The translations under genes were made by a program, and so were the position numbers. Of a stretch of 64,000 nucleotides of DNA, positions 16,698-24,866 are shown in pieces. Source of the stretch: Alphaproteobacteria bacterium. Its GTDB lineage: Bacteria; Pseudomonadota; Alphaproteobacteria; Caulobacterales; Caulobacteraceae. Position 1 is the first letter of the stretch; each line of letters begins with the position of its first letter. The stretch covers positions 1-64,000 of the forward strand of contig JAHJNW010000116.1 of the NCBI GenBank assembly GCA_018820665.1. Reading direction: 5' to 3'. The notes under the pieces were generated by a model. It searched no databases. It saw nothing but the letters and a program-made list of their open reading frames with translations, and had not been told where the DNA came from.

Positions 16698-17552
16698 ATG
16701 GCCCGCCCGCTTCGTTTCCTGCTCCTGACCGCCGCCGTGGCCGCGACCCTCGCCGCCTGCAACCGCGAGCCCGAGGCGCCGGAGACCCCGGCCGCCCGGC
16801 CCGACGCCGCCGCCCTCGTCACCCCGGCCGACGCCGCCGCGCCGATGAACTATGAGTCCAAGACCCGCTGGGCCGACGTCCGCCTGACCCTGCCCGAGGC
16901 GATCAAGCCGCAGACCGACCTGCACGCCCGCCTCTACGCCGAGGAGGTCCGCAAGCTGCGCCAGTTCGTCGAGGGGGCCCAGGGCGAGCTGACCGAGGCC
17001 GGCGCCGCGACTGACCGGCCGAAATACGAGAACGCCGTCACCATCACCGCCGCCGGCGAGACCGCCAAACTGCTCAGCCTGAAGCGGTCGTCGTTCGACT
17101 ATTCGGGCGGCGCCCACCCCAACACCCTGACCAGCGGCATCCTCTGGGACAAGGCGCTCAAGCGCCAGATCGGCCTCGCCGACCTGTTCCGCAAAGGGGC
17201 CGATATGACCGTCCTCGACCAGGCCCTGTGCTCGGCCCTCAACACCGCCAAACGGACCCGCGTCCCCGGCGGCGGCTCCCTGACCTTCGACAGCAAGCCG
17301 TTCGCTTGCCCGCGCGTCGTCACCACGGCCTTTGTCCTGACGCCCGGCGACGCCTCCGGCAAGGCGGCCGGCCTGACCTTCCTGATCGGCCCGTACCAGG
17401 CCGGCCCCTATGTCGAGGGCGGCTACGAACTCGCCGTCCCCGCGACCGTCTTCCGCTCCCTGCTGGCGGCCGCCTACGCCGGCGAGTTCGGCGGCCAATT
17501 GACGAAGGCGGGGGACGTCACTCCCCCGCCCGCGCCCGAACCGACCGCCTAG
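16698..17552 (+). CDS. DUF4163/DUF3298-type lipoprotein
   Basis: The 284-residue exported protein has a signal peptide ending LAAC (lipobox near residue 20). The mature part has an N-terminal DUF4163/PdaC-like domain (VRLTLPEAIKPQTDL at about 55-70) and a C-terminal DUF3298 domain (DYSGGAHPNTLTSGILWD at about 130-150, IGPYQAGPYVEGGYELAVP near 235). This matches RsiV-like extracellular domains, but no transmembrane anti-sigma portion is present. The ATG at 16698 was preferred over an upstream TTG because it gives a clean signal sequence. The 3' end overlaps the convergent hydrolase gene by 4 nt. Confidence 0.85.
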   Translation: MARPLRFLLLTAAVAATLAACNREPEAPETPAARPDAAALVTPADAAAPMNYESKTRWADVRLTLPEAIKPQTDLHARLYAEEVRKLRQFVEGAQGELTEAGAATDRPKYENAVTITAAGETAKLLSLKRSSFDYSGGAHPNTLTSGILWDKALKRQIGLADLFRKGADMTVLDQALCSALNTAKRTRVPGGGSLTFDSKPFACPRVVTTAFVLTPGDASGKAAGLTFLIGPYQAGPYVEGGYELAVPATVFRSLLAAAYAGEFGGQLTKAGDVTPPPAPEPTA

Positions 17553-18490
17553 GGAGCAAGGAACTGGTCGACGATCTCCGCGAACCGCGCCGGCTGGTCG
17601 GCCATGATGAAATGCCGCGAGCCGTCGACCCGGACCAGCTTGACCCCCGGCAGGGTCGCATACTCGCGGCCCCACACGCCGTCGGCCATGGCCGCCGGGG
17701 CGCCGCCGTCGGCGTCCGAGGCGTAGACCGCCCACACCGGCGTGGTCATCGCCGCCAGCCCCGGCCGGGCGTCGGTGGTCATCACCTCGCTGATCGCCGT
17801 CGCCATCGCCTGCCGGTCCGAGGCCATCGACCATTCGACCATCGCCTCGCGCGTCGCCGCGTCCCGGGCCAGGCCGATCGCCGTCTGCCCCTGCTGGCTG
17901 GCGAAGCCCGCCTCGTCGGCGGCGAGAATGCCCGCCGCCGCCTGGTCGGCGAATGGCCGGGCGGTCTCCGCCGTCGCCGTCGGCCCGAACAGGGCGCTGA
18001 AAAACGGCAGGCTGTCGACGCTCATCACCTTGCCGACCAGATCGGCGTGGCCCTGGGCCAGCAGCACCCCGGTCAGCCCGCCCATCGAATGGCCGATCAC
18101 CGCCGGCCGCTCCAGCCCGCTCTCGCGGATATAGCGGGCCAGCTCCCCGATCATCGGCTGCAGGAACGGCCCGTCGCCGTGCGTCCACGGCTCGCCGGCG
18201 AACCCGGCCAGTTGCACCAGATGCACCCGGTGCGTCGCGGCCAGCCGCTCCGCCTCCGCCCGCCACACCTCGCGCGACGAGGCGAAGCCGGGGATCAGGA
18301 TCACATCGGGTCCGCTGCCCACCACCTCGACCGACAGCCGGTCCGAGGTGAAGGCGCTTTGTACGGCGACGACGGGCGCCGCCTCGGCCCGGGCGGCCAG
18401 AACCATCCCCCCGGCGGCGAGGGCGACGGCCGAAGCGAGGGCGAAGGCGCGCAGGCTGCGGCCGCCGCCATGTCGGGACATGAACATCAT
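17549..18490 (-). CDS. Exported alpha/beta hydrolase
   Basis: The 313-residue protein has an N-terminal basic region and a hydrophobic signal (about 12-37, ending ARAEA), so it is probably periplasmic. The alpha/beta-hydrolase fold shows an oxyanion segment ILIPGFASS, the nucleophile elbow GHSMGG (Ser about 140), a candidate acid in VYASDADGG, and the catalytic His in DGSRHFIM near the C-terminus. The substrate is unknown; esterase or lipase-like activity is likely. A GGAG site 7 nt upstream supports the first of three clustered ATGs. The 3' end overlaps the DUF4163 gene by 4 nt. Confidence 0.88.
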   Translation of the reverse strand: MMFMSRHGGGRSLRAFALASAVALAAGGMVLAARAEAAPVVAVQSAFTSDRLSVEVVGSGPDVILIPGFASSREVWRAEAERLAATHRVHLVQLAGFAGEPWTHGDGPFLQPMIGELARYIRESGLERPAVIGHSMGGLTGVLLAQGHADLVGKVMSVDSLPFFSALFGPTATAETARPFADQAAAGILAADEAGFASQQGQTAIGLARDAATREAMVEWSMASDRQAMATAISEVMTTDARPGLAAMTTPVWAVYASDADGGAPAAMADGVWGREYATLPGVKLVRVDGSRHFIMADQPARFAEIVDQFLAP

Positions 18491-18524
18491 GGTCTTGCTC
18501 CTTGTAAGGTTATGCTGACAGACG

Positions 18525-18722
18525 TCAGGCGTGAGGGTTCTCGAAAACCTCTTCCACCGGCCGCGCGAACAGCACGGCGATGCGGAAGGCGAGGTCCAGC
18601 GACGGGTCGTGCTTCTCGGTCTCCAGCGCGTTCACGGCCTGCCGTGAAACGCCCAGTTCCTGACCCAGCTGCTCCTGGGTCCAGCCGCGCTCGACGCGCA
18701 GCAGCTTCAGCCGGTTCTTCAT
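18525..18722 (-). CDS. Small XRE-family HTH regulator
   Basis: The 65-residue protein is almost entirely one Cro/C1-type helix-turn-helix: TQEQLGQELGVSRQAVNALETEKHDP (about 16-41), then LDLAFRIAVLFARPVEEVF. This is the compact subgroup that pairs with small membrane proteins. The start codon shares one base with the stop of the preceding membrane-protein gene (TGATG), so it is translationally coupled. Probable role: autorepressor of its own operon, whose upstream region has two TGAC-N5-GTCA palindromes. Confidence 0.9.
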   Translation of the reverse strand: MKNRLKLLRVERGWTQEQLGQELGVSRQAVNALETEKHDPSLDLAFRIAVLFARPVEEVFENPHA

Positions 18723-19129
18723 CAGTTCGACGTCCGGATGAACGGGCTCACGCAGCCGTAGATGCCCCAGAAGGCGGCGTAGACCAGCCATCCCGGCAGA
18801 TGCGGCGCATTGGCGAAGGTCTCGGCGAAGCCCCAGAAGGTCGCCAGCGCCATGGCCAGGCCGGCCGAAACGATGAACTGTTTGGCGGTGACGGCGCGGA
18901 CGAACTCGTCGCTTTCCCGGATCAGGCTCAGCGTGGCCCACAGTTGACCGATCACGGGCGCGGACACGGCCGCGGCCAGGCCCCATCCGGCGGGCTTGCC
19001 GATCACCTCATCGAAGGCGTCCGTCAGCATCATCGAGATGCAGATCAGCATGTACGGGATCATGAAGGCGAAGGTGCGGATCACATACCGCCGGTGCGCC
19101 GCCGTTCCGGTTCTCCAGACATTCAACAT
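18722..19129 (-). CDS. Four-TM membrane protein coupled to XRE regulator
   Basis: The 135-residue protein has hydrophobic segments at about 17-36, 47-65, 83-105 and 110-130, consistent with four TM helices and short loops. The middle loop IRESDEFVRAVTAKQFIV recurs in hypothetical membrane proteins encoded next to XRE regulators. No transport or catalytic motif was recognised. It is the first gene of a two-gene operon, and its stop overlaps the regulator's start. The promoter region is the unusually AT-rich 19130-19205. Confidence 0.8.
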   Translation of the reverse strand: MLNVWRTGTAAHRRYVIRTFAFMIPYMLICISMMLTDAFDEVIGKPAGWGLAAAVSAPVIGQLWATLSLIRESDEFVRAVTAKQFIVSAGLAMALATFWGFAETFANAPHLPGWLVYAAFWGIYGCVSPFIRTSN

Positions 19130-19141
19130 GACAAGTCCTCC

Positions 19142-19204
19142 TGACGTGATGTCATGCTTACCTTACATCCGTATTTTGTCGTGTCAACCTGACTTTATGT
19201 CAGG
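19142..19204 (-). promoter_or_regulatory. Pair of TGAC-N5-GTCA palindromes (operator candidates)
   Basis: Two sites with the same architecture lie 13-75 bp upstream of the membrane-protein start: TGAC-GTGAT-GTCA (19142-19154) and CCTGAC-TTTAT-GTCAGG (19188-19204). Their centres are about 48 bp apart. A related CTGAC-N4-GTCAG lies at the other end of the operon near 18514-18527. The likely ligand is the XRE protein of the operon, which is inference. Confidence 0.5.
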
Positions 19205-19294
19205 GGGTGCTGACACTCCGGACATGGGCGGCGGAGCCGTGAACCTTTCTCGCCTCCGGCGGTTCTGCCCCGCTCGGACCGGAGGGACGGCGGC

Positions 19295-19414
19295 TTGCGA
19301 CTCATCTCATTCGTCAGACAGCACTGGCTTTTTCTGGTCCTCCTGGCCCAGCTCCTCTTCATCGCCTTCGCCACCGGCTACCTCTTGGCCAACCCCTTCA
19401 TCGAAGCTGGATAG
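19295..19414 (+). CDS. Possible 39-residue membrane peptide, TTG start
   Basis: A TTG codon at 19295 is preceded by GGAGGG with 8 nt spacing, a strong ribosome-binding site. It opens a frame encoding a short basic N-terminus (MRLISFVRQHW), one transmembrane segment (LFLVLLAQLLFIAFATGYLL) and a six-residue tail ending in TAG. The composition is typical of real single-pass small proteins. It lies 36 nt before the methyltransferase start on the same strand. No homologue was recalled, so the call rests on ribosome-binding site, hydrophobicity and position only. Confidence 0.4.
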   Translation: MRLISFVRQHWLFLVLLAQLLFIAFATGYLLANPFIEAG

Positions 19415-19450
19415 CGGCGACCACGCCCGGTCCCTTGGGCGAGATCGAGC

Positions 19451-20164
19451 ATGACCCGCATCGCCGACCCCGCCGCCTTCATCCTCGCCAACACCCGCCT
19501 CCAGCCCGTGCCCCACGCGCCGGAAATTTCGCTGTGGCTGGCCGATGAGGTCACGCCGATCTGGCGGCTGACAGAGGAGGAACTCGGCGAGATGGGCCTG
19601 CCGCCGCCGTTCTGGGCCTTCGCCTGGGCCGGCGGTCAGGGTCTCGCCCGCTGGCTGCTGGACAATCCCCACGAAGTCGCCGGCCGGCGCGTGCTCGACT
19701 TCGCCGCCGGGTCCGGCCTGGTCGGCGTGGCCGCCCTGCAGGCCGGCGCCGCCTCGGTCCTGTGCGCCGACATCGACCCGTTCTGCGCCGCCGCCGTGGC
19801 GCTGAACGGTCAGGCCAACCGGGTCGGCCTCGCCTTCACCGACGCCAACCTGCTCGACGCCCCGCCACCCGTTGTCGAGGTGATCTGCGCCGGCGACGTC
19901 TTCTACGAAAAGCCGATGGCCGAACGGGTCCTCGCCTGGCTCACCATAGCCGCCGATCGTGGCGTCCGGGTCCTCGTCGGCGATCCCCTGCGGACCTATT
20001 TCCCCAAGTCCGGCCTCGATCTGCTCGCCGAATACGCCGTGCAGACCACCCGCGAACTGGAGGACTCCGCCGTCAAACGCACCCGCGTCTGGTCGCTCGG
20101 GCCGTCGGCCGCTCATCGGCGACGCTTGCCTGACGACCGGCCGGGAACCATCTTGAAGCCATGA
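19451..20164 (+). CDS. Class I SAM methyltransferase (ETFB/L11 lysine-type)
   Basis: The 237-residue Rossmann methyltransferase has motif I VLDFAAGSGLVGVAAL (about 82-97), an acidic ADIDPF (about 108-113), and a post-motif region AGDVFYEKPMA (about 145). That spacing matches the METTL20/ETFB lysine methyltransferase branch, close to ribosomal L11 methyltransferases. The upstream PPFWAFAWAGGQGLARWLL segment is characteristic of this branch. The protein substrate cannot be decided. The stop overlaps the next gene's start by 4 nt. Confidence 0.85.
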   Translation: MTRIADPAAFILANTRLQPVPHAPEISLWLADEVTPIWRLTEEELGEMGLPPPFWAFAWAGGQGLARWLLDNPHEVAGRRVLDFAAGSGLVGVAALQAGAASVLCADIDPFCAAAVALNGQANRVGLAFTDANLLDAPPPVVEVICAGDVFYEKPMAERVLAWLTIAADRGVRVLVGDPLRTYFPKSGLDLLAEYAVQTTRELEDSAVKRTRVWSLGPSAAHRRRLPDDRPGTILKP

Positions 20165-20544
20165 CCCGCGCGCTGATCCCCCTTTCCCTGGCCTTCGCCG
20201 CCCTCGCCGGTTCGGCCCAGGCCCAGACCGCCCCCGCCTATGTCGCGCCGGGCGCCAGTCTCCACCGTTATCAGGCGGACCAGCACCGCTATGAAATGGA
20301 CCGCCTCCGCGCCCGGGCCGATCAGCGCGAGACGGTCGTGCGGCAGCTCCAGCTCGAAACCCGCCTCAACCGGCTCGAAATTGAGGCCGCCCGCCAGCCC
20401 GAACCGCTCCAGCCCGCGCCCTACCGCGTCCTCCGCTCGCCGGAAGAAGAGCGGGCCCTGCGGGAATCCGCCACGGAACGTCGCCGCGCCTCGGCCGCCG
20501 GCGTCGGCGAGATCGACGCCTGGCTGGACCGAACCGCCGACTAG
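20161..20544 (+). CDS. Secreted helical hypothetical protein
   Basis: The 127-residue protein has a clear Sec signal peptide cleaved after SAQA (about 21). The mature part is highly charged and helical (HRYQADQHRYEMDRLRARAD, then repeated LxxR/E patterns), which suggests a periplasmic coiled coil. It has no cysteines and no known domain. It overlaps the methyltransferase stop by 4 nt (ATGA) and is probably expressed with it. Function unknown. Confidence 0.75.
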   Translation: MTRALIPLSLAFAALAGSAQAQTAPAYVAPGASLHRYQADQHRYEMDRLRARADQRETVVRQLQLETRLNRLEIEAARQPEPLQPAPYRVLRSPEEERALRESATERRRASAAGVGEIDAWLDRTAD

Positions 20545-20616
20545 CCCCTTGCCTGCATCCCTTCCCTGACGGCCGCGTTCCTGCTTGGCTGTAATCTGAG
20601 GGACGAGGGAAACATC

Positions 20617-21465
20617 ATGCGCTGGCAGGGCGGACGACGCGGCGGCAACATCGAGGACCGCCGCGGCATGGGCGGGGTCGGCATCGCCGGCGGCGGCATA
20701 GGGGCGATCGTCCTCGCCGCCATCGGCTATTTCGTCTTCGGCATCGACCCCCAGACCACCCAGCAGATCACCAGCCAGCTGGGCGGTGTCGGCAGCGCCG
20801 AACAGGGCGTCGAGGGCAGCCCCGACGACCAGGCCGGCGCCTTCGTCGATGTTATCGGCTCCAATGTCGACGACGTCTGGCAAACGCAGCTGGAGGGCTA
20901 CCAGCCCCCAACCGTCGTCCTCTACGAACAGGGCACCCCGACCGGCTGCGGCTTCGGCCAGGCCGCCATGGGCCCGTTCTACTGCCCCGCCGACCGTCAG
21001 GTGTATCTCGACCTCTCGTTCTGGCAGCAGCTGGAAACCCAGCTGGGCGGCTCCGGCGCCGACTTCGCCCGCGCCTATGTGATCGCCCATGAGTACGGCC
21101 ACCACGTGCAGACCCTGACCGGCGCCTCGCAACAGGTGCGTGCAGCCCAGCAGCGTGCTTCGGGCGAGGCCGAGGCCAACCGGTATTCCGTCGCGCTTGA
21201 ACTGCAGGCCGACTGCTACGCCGGGATCTGGGCCGCCAACGCCGCCGCCGTCTCGGGCGGCGAGGTCGCGGTCAGCGCCGCCGATCTGGAAGCCGGAATG
21301 CAGACCGCCGCCGCCATCGGCGACGACACCATGCAGCGCCGTCAGGGCGGACAGGTGCAGCCGGACGGCTTCACCCACGGCTCCTCGGCCCAGCGGGTCG
21401 AATGGCTGCAGCGCGGCTATCAATCCGGCGATCCGGCCGCCTGCGACACCTTCGCGGCCCTCTGA
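20617..21465 (+). CDS. ypfJ: YpfJ-family neutral zinc metallopeptidase
   Basis: The 282-residue protein has an N-terminal basic patch with GGNIEDRRG, one TM helix (about 26-47), and an extracytoplasmic zinc-protease domain. It has the motif HEYGHHVQ (about 157-164) and a downstream LELQADCYAGIWA segment supplying the third ligand and conserved Cys. This is the KPN_02809/YpfJ family, whose substrates are unknown. The start is supported by GAGGG 9 nt upstream. All zinc ligands look intact. Confidence 0.92.
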   Translation: MRWQGGRRGGNIEDRRGMGGVGIAGGGIGAIVLAAIGYFVFGIDPQTTQQITSQLGGVGSAEQGVEGSPDDQAGAFVDVIGSNVDDVWQTQLEGYQPPTVVLYEQGTPTGCGFGQAAMGPFYCPADRQVYLDLSFWQQLETQLGGSGADFARAYVIAHEYGHHVQTLTGASQQVRAAQQRASGEAEANRYSVALELQADCYAGIWAANAAAVSGGEVAVSAADLEAGMQTAAAIGDDTMQRRQGGQVQPDGFTHGSSAQRVEWLQRGYQSGDPAACDTFAAL

Positions 21466-21472
21466 CCCGGCC

Positions 21473-22420
21473 TCAGCCCACGGTCAGGTCTAGCGGCTGG
21501 GACACGTGCAGGGAGCCCGCGCCCAGGTCGAAGGCGGCCCGGCGCGCGCCGAAGGCTTCCATGCCCACCAGCCCGCCCGGGAAATTCGGCAGCGGCGGCT
21601 GGTCGAACACCCCGACCGACACCCGGCGGTACAGGTGGTTGGCGAAGGTCACGGTGCGCGCCTCGACGATGGCGGCCTGCATCGCCCCGCCCAGCACCAG
21701 ACTGGAGCCGACCTCCTTCGGCCGGCCGTCCAGCAGGCCGACGGCCTGCGCCGTCGCCTTGTCCAGGGCCAGCAGTGACGAGGCCCCCGTGTCGACCACG
21801 GCCTTGACGACTGCGCCCTCGACCGTGACCTCGGCGATCAGCCCGCCGCCGGTGCGCTCGACCATCGCGGGCGCCAGATCGGTCGGCCTCACGAACGCCT
21901 CGCGGGCGATCAGGCGGACGTGCCGCCGCGCCGGATCCAGCGCCAGCACCAGATGCTCCAGCACGTCGCGGCCCAGGATCAGCGGCGTGTTGAGCCCCTC
22001 GGCCGAAGCCAGCGGCCCAAGATCGAGGATCGCGGCCCGCAGCTTGCCGATGGCCAGGCCCGGCAGCTCCACATCGACGGTCGTGCCCCGCCCCATCTGC
22101 GTCCCGCCGCCGACGCCATAGGCGACCAGCGGCATGTCGAACAGCGAGCGCTGCTGCTCGGGCAGGGCCTCGACCAGGCCCCGGTCGATGACGGAATACT
22201 GGGCGCCGGTGTCGATCAGGGCGATGACCTCGCGGCCTTCAACCCGCACCTTCACGGTCGGCACGCTGGCCCGCCGCGCATAGGGCAGCCACGGCGTCGC
22301 CCCGCCCCCGGCGAAGGCCAGATCCGGGGCCGGCCAGAACAGGGTCTCGCGCGCCCACCAGGCCCCCCCGACGACGGCGGCCAGTCCTGCGGCGCGGAAA
22401 AGGAGATTGCGGCGGTTCAT
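21473..22420 (-). CDS. Membrane-anchored aspartic protease with two DTG domains
   Basis: The 315-residue protein has an N-terminal hydrophobic segment (about 7-30). It is followed by two retropepsin-like domains, each with an active-site triplet: DTGAQYS near residue 75 and DTGASSL near residue 215. A hydrophobic-Gly motif follows each triplet (ILGRDVLEHL; GLVGMEAFG). Bacterial members of the Asp_protease_2 family usually carry one such domain and dimerise, so a tandem copy suggests a single-chain pepsin-like active site in the periplasm. The start is the ATG at 22420. A larger in-frame extension was rejected because it runs through the neighbouring gene. Confidence 0.85.
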   Translation of the reverse strand: MNRRNLLFRAAGLAAVVGGAWWARETLFWPAPDLAFAGGGATPWLPYARRASVPTVKVRVEGREVIALIDTGAQYSVIDRGLVEALPEQQRSLFDMPLVAYGVGGGTQMGRGTTVDVELPGLAIGKLRAAILDLGPLASAEGLNTPLILGRDVLEHLVLALDPARRHVRLIAREAFVRPTDLAPAMVERTGGGLIAEVTVEGAVVKAVVDTGASSLLALDKATAQAVGLLDGRPKEVGSSLVLGGAMQAAIVEARTVTFANHLYRRVSVGVFDQPPLPNFPGGLVGMEAFGARRAAFDLGAGSLHVSQPLDLTVG

Positions 22421-22476
22421 GCGCCTCGAACATGGCGTGGCCGGCGTCGCTGCGCCAGCGTCGCCGCTGTCGCGGA

Positions 22477-23298
22477 CTAGCGAGCCCCGAACGGCACGAC
22501 CTTGTTCTCGCGGTCGTGACCGATGTCGGCGGCGCCCAGATAGGGGATGCCGGAACGCTGGCACCAGTAGCGGACGATCTCTTCCGGGGTCAGGCCGAAG
22601 TCCGGATCGTTCTCGACGATGTTCGACACCCGCCCCAGCCGGATGCCCGCCACCTTGCGGATCGAGGCCTGGCCCGTCAGGTGGAACATCATCCGGTCGA
22701 CGCGGTACAGCGGCTCCGACACATCCTCCAGCATCAGCACATGGCCCGTCAGGTCCGGCTCCAGCGCCGTTCCCGTCAGGGCGTCGAGGATGCTCAGATT
22801 GAAGGCGACCGCCGGGCGCGGATCCTCGTGCAGGGACGGCTCCCACGAGGCTTCGTCGCCACGCTTCAGCCAGTTCAACGCCCGCCACGCCGTCGCGTCG
22901 CTGCGCACCGCGTCCGAGGCCATCGGCCCGTGGGCGACATGCGCGAAGCCCGCCTTGTAAAGCCCCGCCAGCAGCGTCCCCGCGTCCGAATAGCCCAGAT
23001 ACCGCTTCTTGCGCGCCACGTCGGTGAGTTGGGGCAGCACCGCCTCGGCGATGCGGCACGAGCCGTATCCGCCTCGCGCGAACCACACCGCGTCCAGCCG
23101 GGGATCGTTGGCGTATTCGATGAAGGCCGCCGCCCGGCTGGCGTCGTCGCCGCCGAAATGTCCGTGCTTGCCGAAGCTGGCCGGGTGGAAGACGACCTTG
23201 ATCGAGCCGTCCGGCACATTGGCCGCGAACCACGCATGGACGGCGTCGGCCCGCTCCCGGCTGAAGCGCGAACTGGCGTTGACGATGCCGATCTTCAT
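22477..23298 (-). CDS. ldcA: LD-carboxypeptidase (S66 family)
   Basis: Cleaves the terminal D-Ala from muropeptide tetrapeptides during cell-wall recycling. The 273 residues show the S66 catalytic set: nucleophile Ser in GYSDAGTLL (about 105), Glu in LEDVSEPLYRVD (about 205), and His in IGHDREN near the C-terminus, plus the FARGGYGS segment before the nucleophile. No signal peptide is present, so it is cytoplasmic as expected for recycling. It is divergent from mpl across 66 bp. LdcA makes the free tripeptide that Mpl reuses. Confidence 0.92.
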   Translation of the reverse strand: MKIGIVNASSRFSRERADAVHAWFAANVPDGSIKVVFHPASFGKHGHFGGDDASRAAAFIEYANDPRLDAVWFARGGYGSCRIAEAVLPQLTDVARKKRYLGYSDAGTLLAGLYKAGFAHVAHGPMASDAVRSDATAWRALNWLKRGDEASWEPSLHEDPRPAVAFNLSILDALTGTALEPDLTGHVLMLEDVSEPLYRVDRMMFHLTGQASIRKVAGIRLGRVSNIVENDPDFGLTPEEIVRYWCQRSGIPYLGAADIGHDRENKVVPFGAR

Positions 23299-23364
23299 CT
23301 GGCCGCTGGCCTCCCCGCCCGACCGTGCTAGTCAGGCCGCCGGACATTCCCCGGTTTCGCCCTC

Positions 23365-24756
23365 ATGAATCAAGACGACTATTTCTTCTGCGGCATCGGC
23401 GGCTCCGGCATGCTGCCTCTCGCCATGATCGTGCAAGCTCAGGGCGCCCGTATAGAGGGCTCCGACCGCTCCCGTGACCAGGGCCGAACCCCGGAAAAAT
23501 TCGCCTGGCTCGAAGCCCACGGCGTCACCCTCCACCCCCAGGACGGTTCGGGCGTCACCCGCCCGTCCCAGATCGTCGTCGCCACCGGCGCCATCGAGGA
23601 CACGGTCCCCGACATCGGCGCGGCCAGACGCGCCGGCGCCCGCATCGTCACCCGCCCCGAGCTGCTCAGCCAGATATTCAACGCCGCCCCGACCTCGATC
23701 GGCGTCGCCGGCACCAGCGGCAAGTCGACCATCACCGGCATGATCGCCTGGATCCTGCATGAGGCCGGCCGCGCACCCACCGTCATGAACGGCGCGGTGA
23801 TGAAGAATTTCGCGGACGCCGACCACCCCTTCGCCAGCGCCCTGATCGGCGGCCCCGACCTGTTCGTCGCCGAGGTCGATGAGTCCGACGGCTCCATCGC
23901 CCGCTACGACCCAACCGTCGCCGTGGTCTCCAACATCTCGCTCGACCACAAGTCGATGGAGGAGTTGCGCGACCTGTTCGGCGGCTTCACCGCCCGCTCG
24001 ACCACCGCCGTGCTCAACCTCGACAATCCCGAGACCGCCGCCCTGGCCCAGTCCCTGCCGCCGGAGCGCGTCGTCACCTTCGCCCTCGGCGAGGAGGCCG
24101 CGACGCTCAACGCCCACGATCTCGATCCCCGTCCGACCGGCATGGCCTTCACCCTGACCGAGGCCGGCGGACCGAAGCACGCCGTCACCCTCAACGTCCC
24201 CGGCGCTCACAACGTCGCCAACGCCCTCGCCGCCCTCGGCGCTGTTCGCGCCGTCGGCGTCCCGCTCGATCAGGCCGTCGCCGCGCTGGAGACCTTCTCC
24301 GGCATCCGCCGCCGCATGGAGGTGGTCGGGACCGCCAAGGGCGTCACCGTCCTCGATGACTTCGCCCACAACCCGGACAAGATCGCCGCCACCCTCAAGA
24401 CCCTGCACGCCTTCGACGGCCGGCTGCTGATCCTGTTCCAGCCGCACGGCTTCGGGCCGCTGCGGCTGATGAAGAATGAGTTCATCGACGGCTTCGCCGG
24501 CCTGCTCCGCGCCGACGACGTTCTGCTGATGCCCGAGCCGGTCTATTACGGAGGCACGACCGACCGCAGCGTCGGCAGCGAGGACATCGTCTCGGGCATC
24601 CGCGCCGCCGGCCGCCACGCGGAGGCCCTGCCCACCCGCGAGGCCTGTGGCGACCGTCTCGTCGCCCTCGCCCGCCCCGGCGACCGCATCGTCGTCATGG
24701 GCGCCCGGGACGACACCCTGTCGACCTTCGCCGCCTCGCTTCTCGACCGGCTTTAG
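23365..24756 (+). CDS. mpl: UDP-MurNAc tripeptide ligase of peptidoglycan recycling
   Basis: ATP-dependent ligase joining the recovered L-Ala-gamma-D-Glu-meso-DAP tripeptide to UDP-MurNAc. At 463 residues it matches Mpl. The N-terminal domain starts with [13 protein letters not shown], the ATP P-loop is [10 protein letters not shown] (about 113-122), and [10 protein letters not shown] plus [12 protein letters not shown] follow at about 170-200. The C-terminal domain has [10 protein letters not shown] (about 330) and [11 protein letters not shown]. The DFAHNP and PHGFGP signatures separate Mpl from MurC. It shares a divergent promoter region with ldcA. Confidence 0.93.
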   Translation: MNQDDYFFCGIGGSGMLPLAMIVQAQGARIEGSDRSRDQGRTPEKFAWLEAHGVTLHPQDGSGVTRPSQIVVATGAIEDTVPDIGAARRAGARIVTRPELLSQIFNAAPTSIGVAGTSGKSTITGMIAWILHEAGRAPTVMNGAVMKNFADADHPFASALIGGPDLFVAEVDESDGSIARYDPTVAVVSNISLDHKSMEELRDLFGGFTARSTTAVLNLDNPETAALAQSLPPERVVTFALGEEAATLNAHDLDPRPTGMAFTLTEAGGPKHAVTLNVPGAHNVANALAALGAVRAVGVPLDQAVAALETFSGIRRRMEVVGTAKGVTVLDDFAHNPDKIAATLKTLHAFDGRLLILFQPHGFGPLRLMKNEFIDGFAGLLRADDVLLMPEPVYYGGTTDRSVGSEDIVSGIRAAGRHAEALPTREACGDRLVALARPGDRIVVMGARDDTLSTFAASLLDRL

Positions 24757-24866
24757 CTCCGCTTACGGATTGATCTACAAGACAATCTCGTAAAACATTC
24801 ACGAACGGCAAAGCTCACGTTAAGTCCGCCCCGCTATCGCCTGCTGCACTGACACAGAGGGCGGGC

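Noticed and set aside
21473-23347. Continuous minus-strand frame joining the aspartic protease to sequence over ldcA
   Set aside because: The upstream part is out of frame with ldcA and lacks motifs; the protease has its own ATG at 22420 with a proper membrane anchor.
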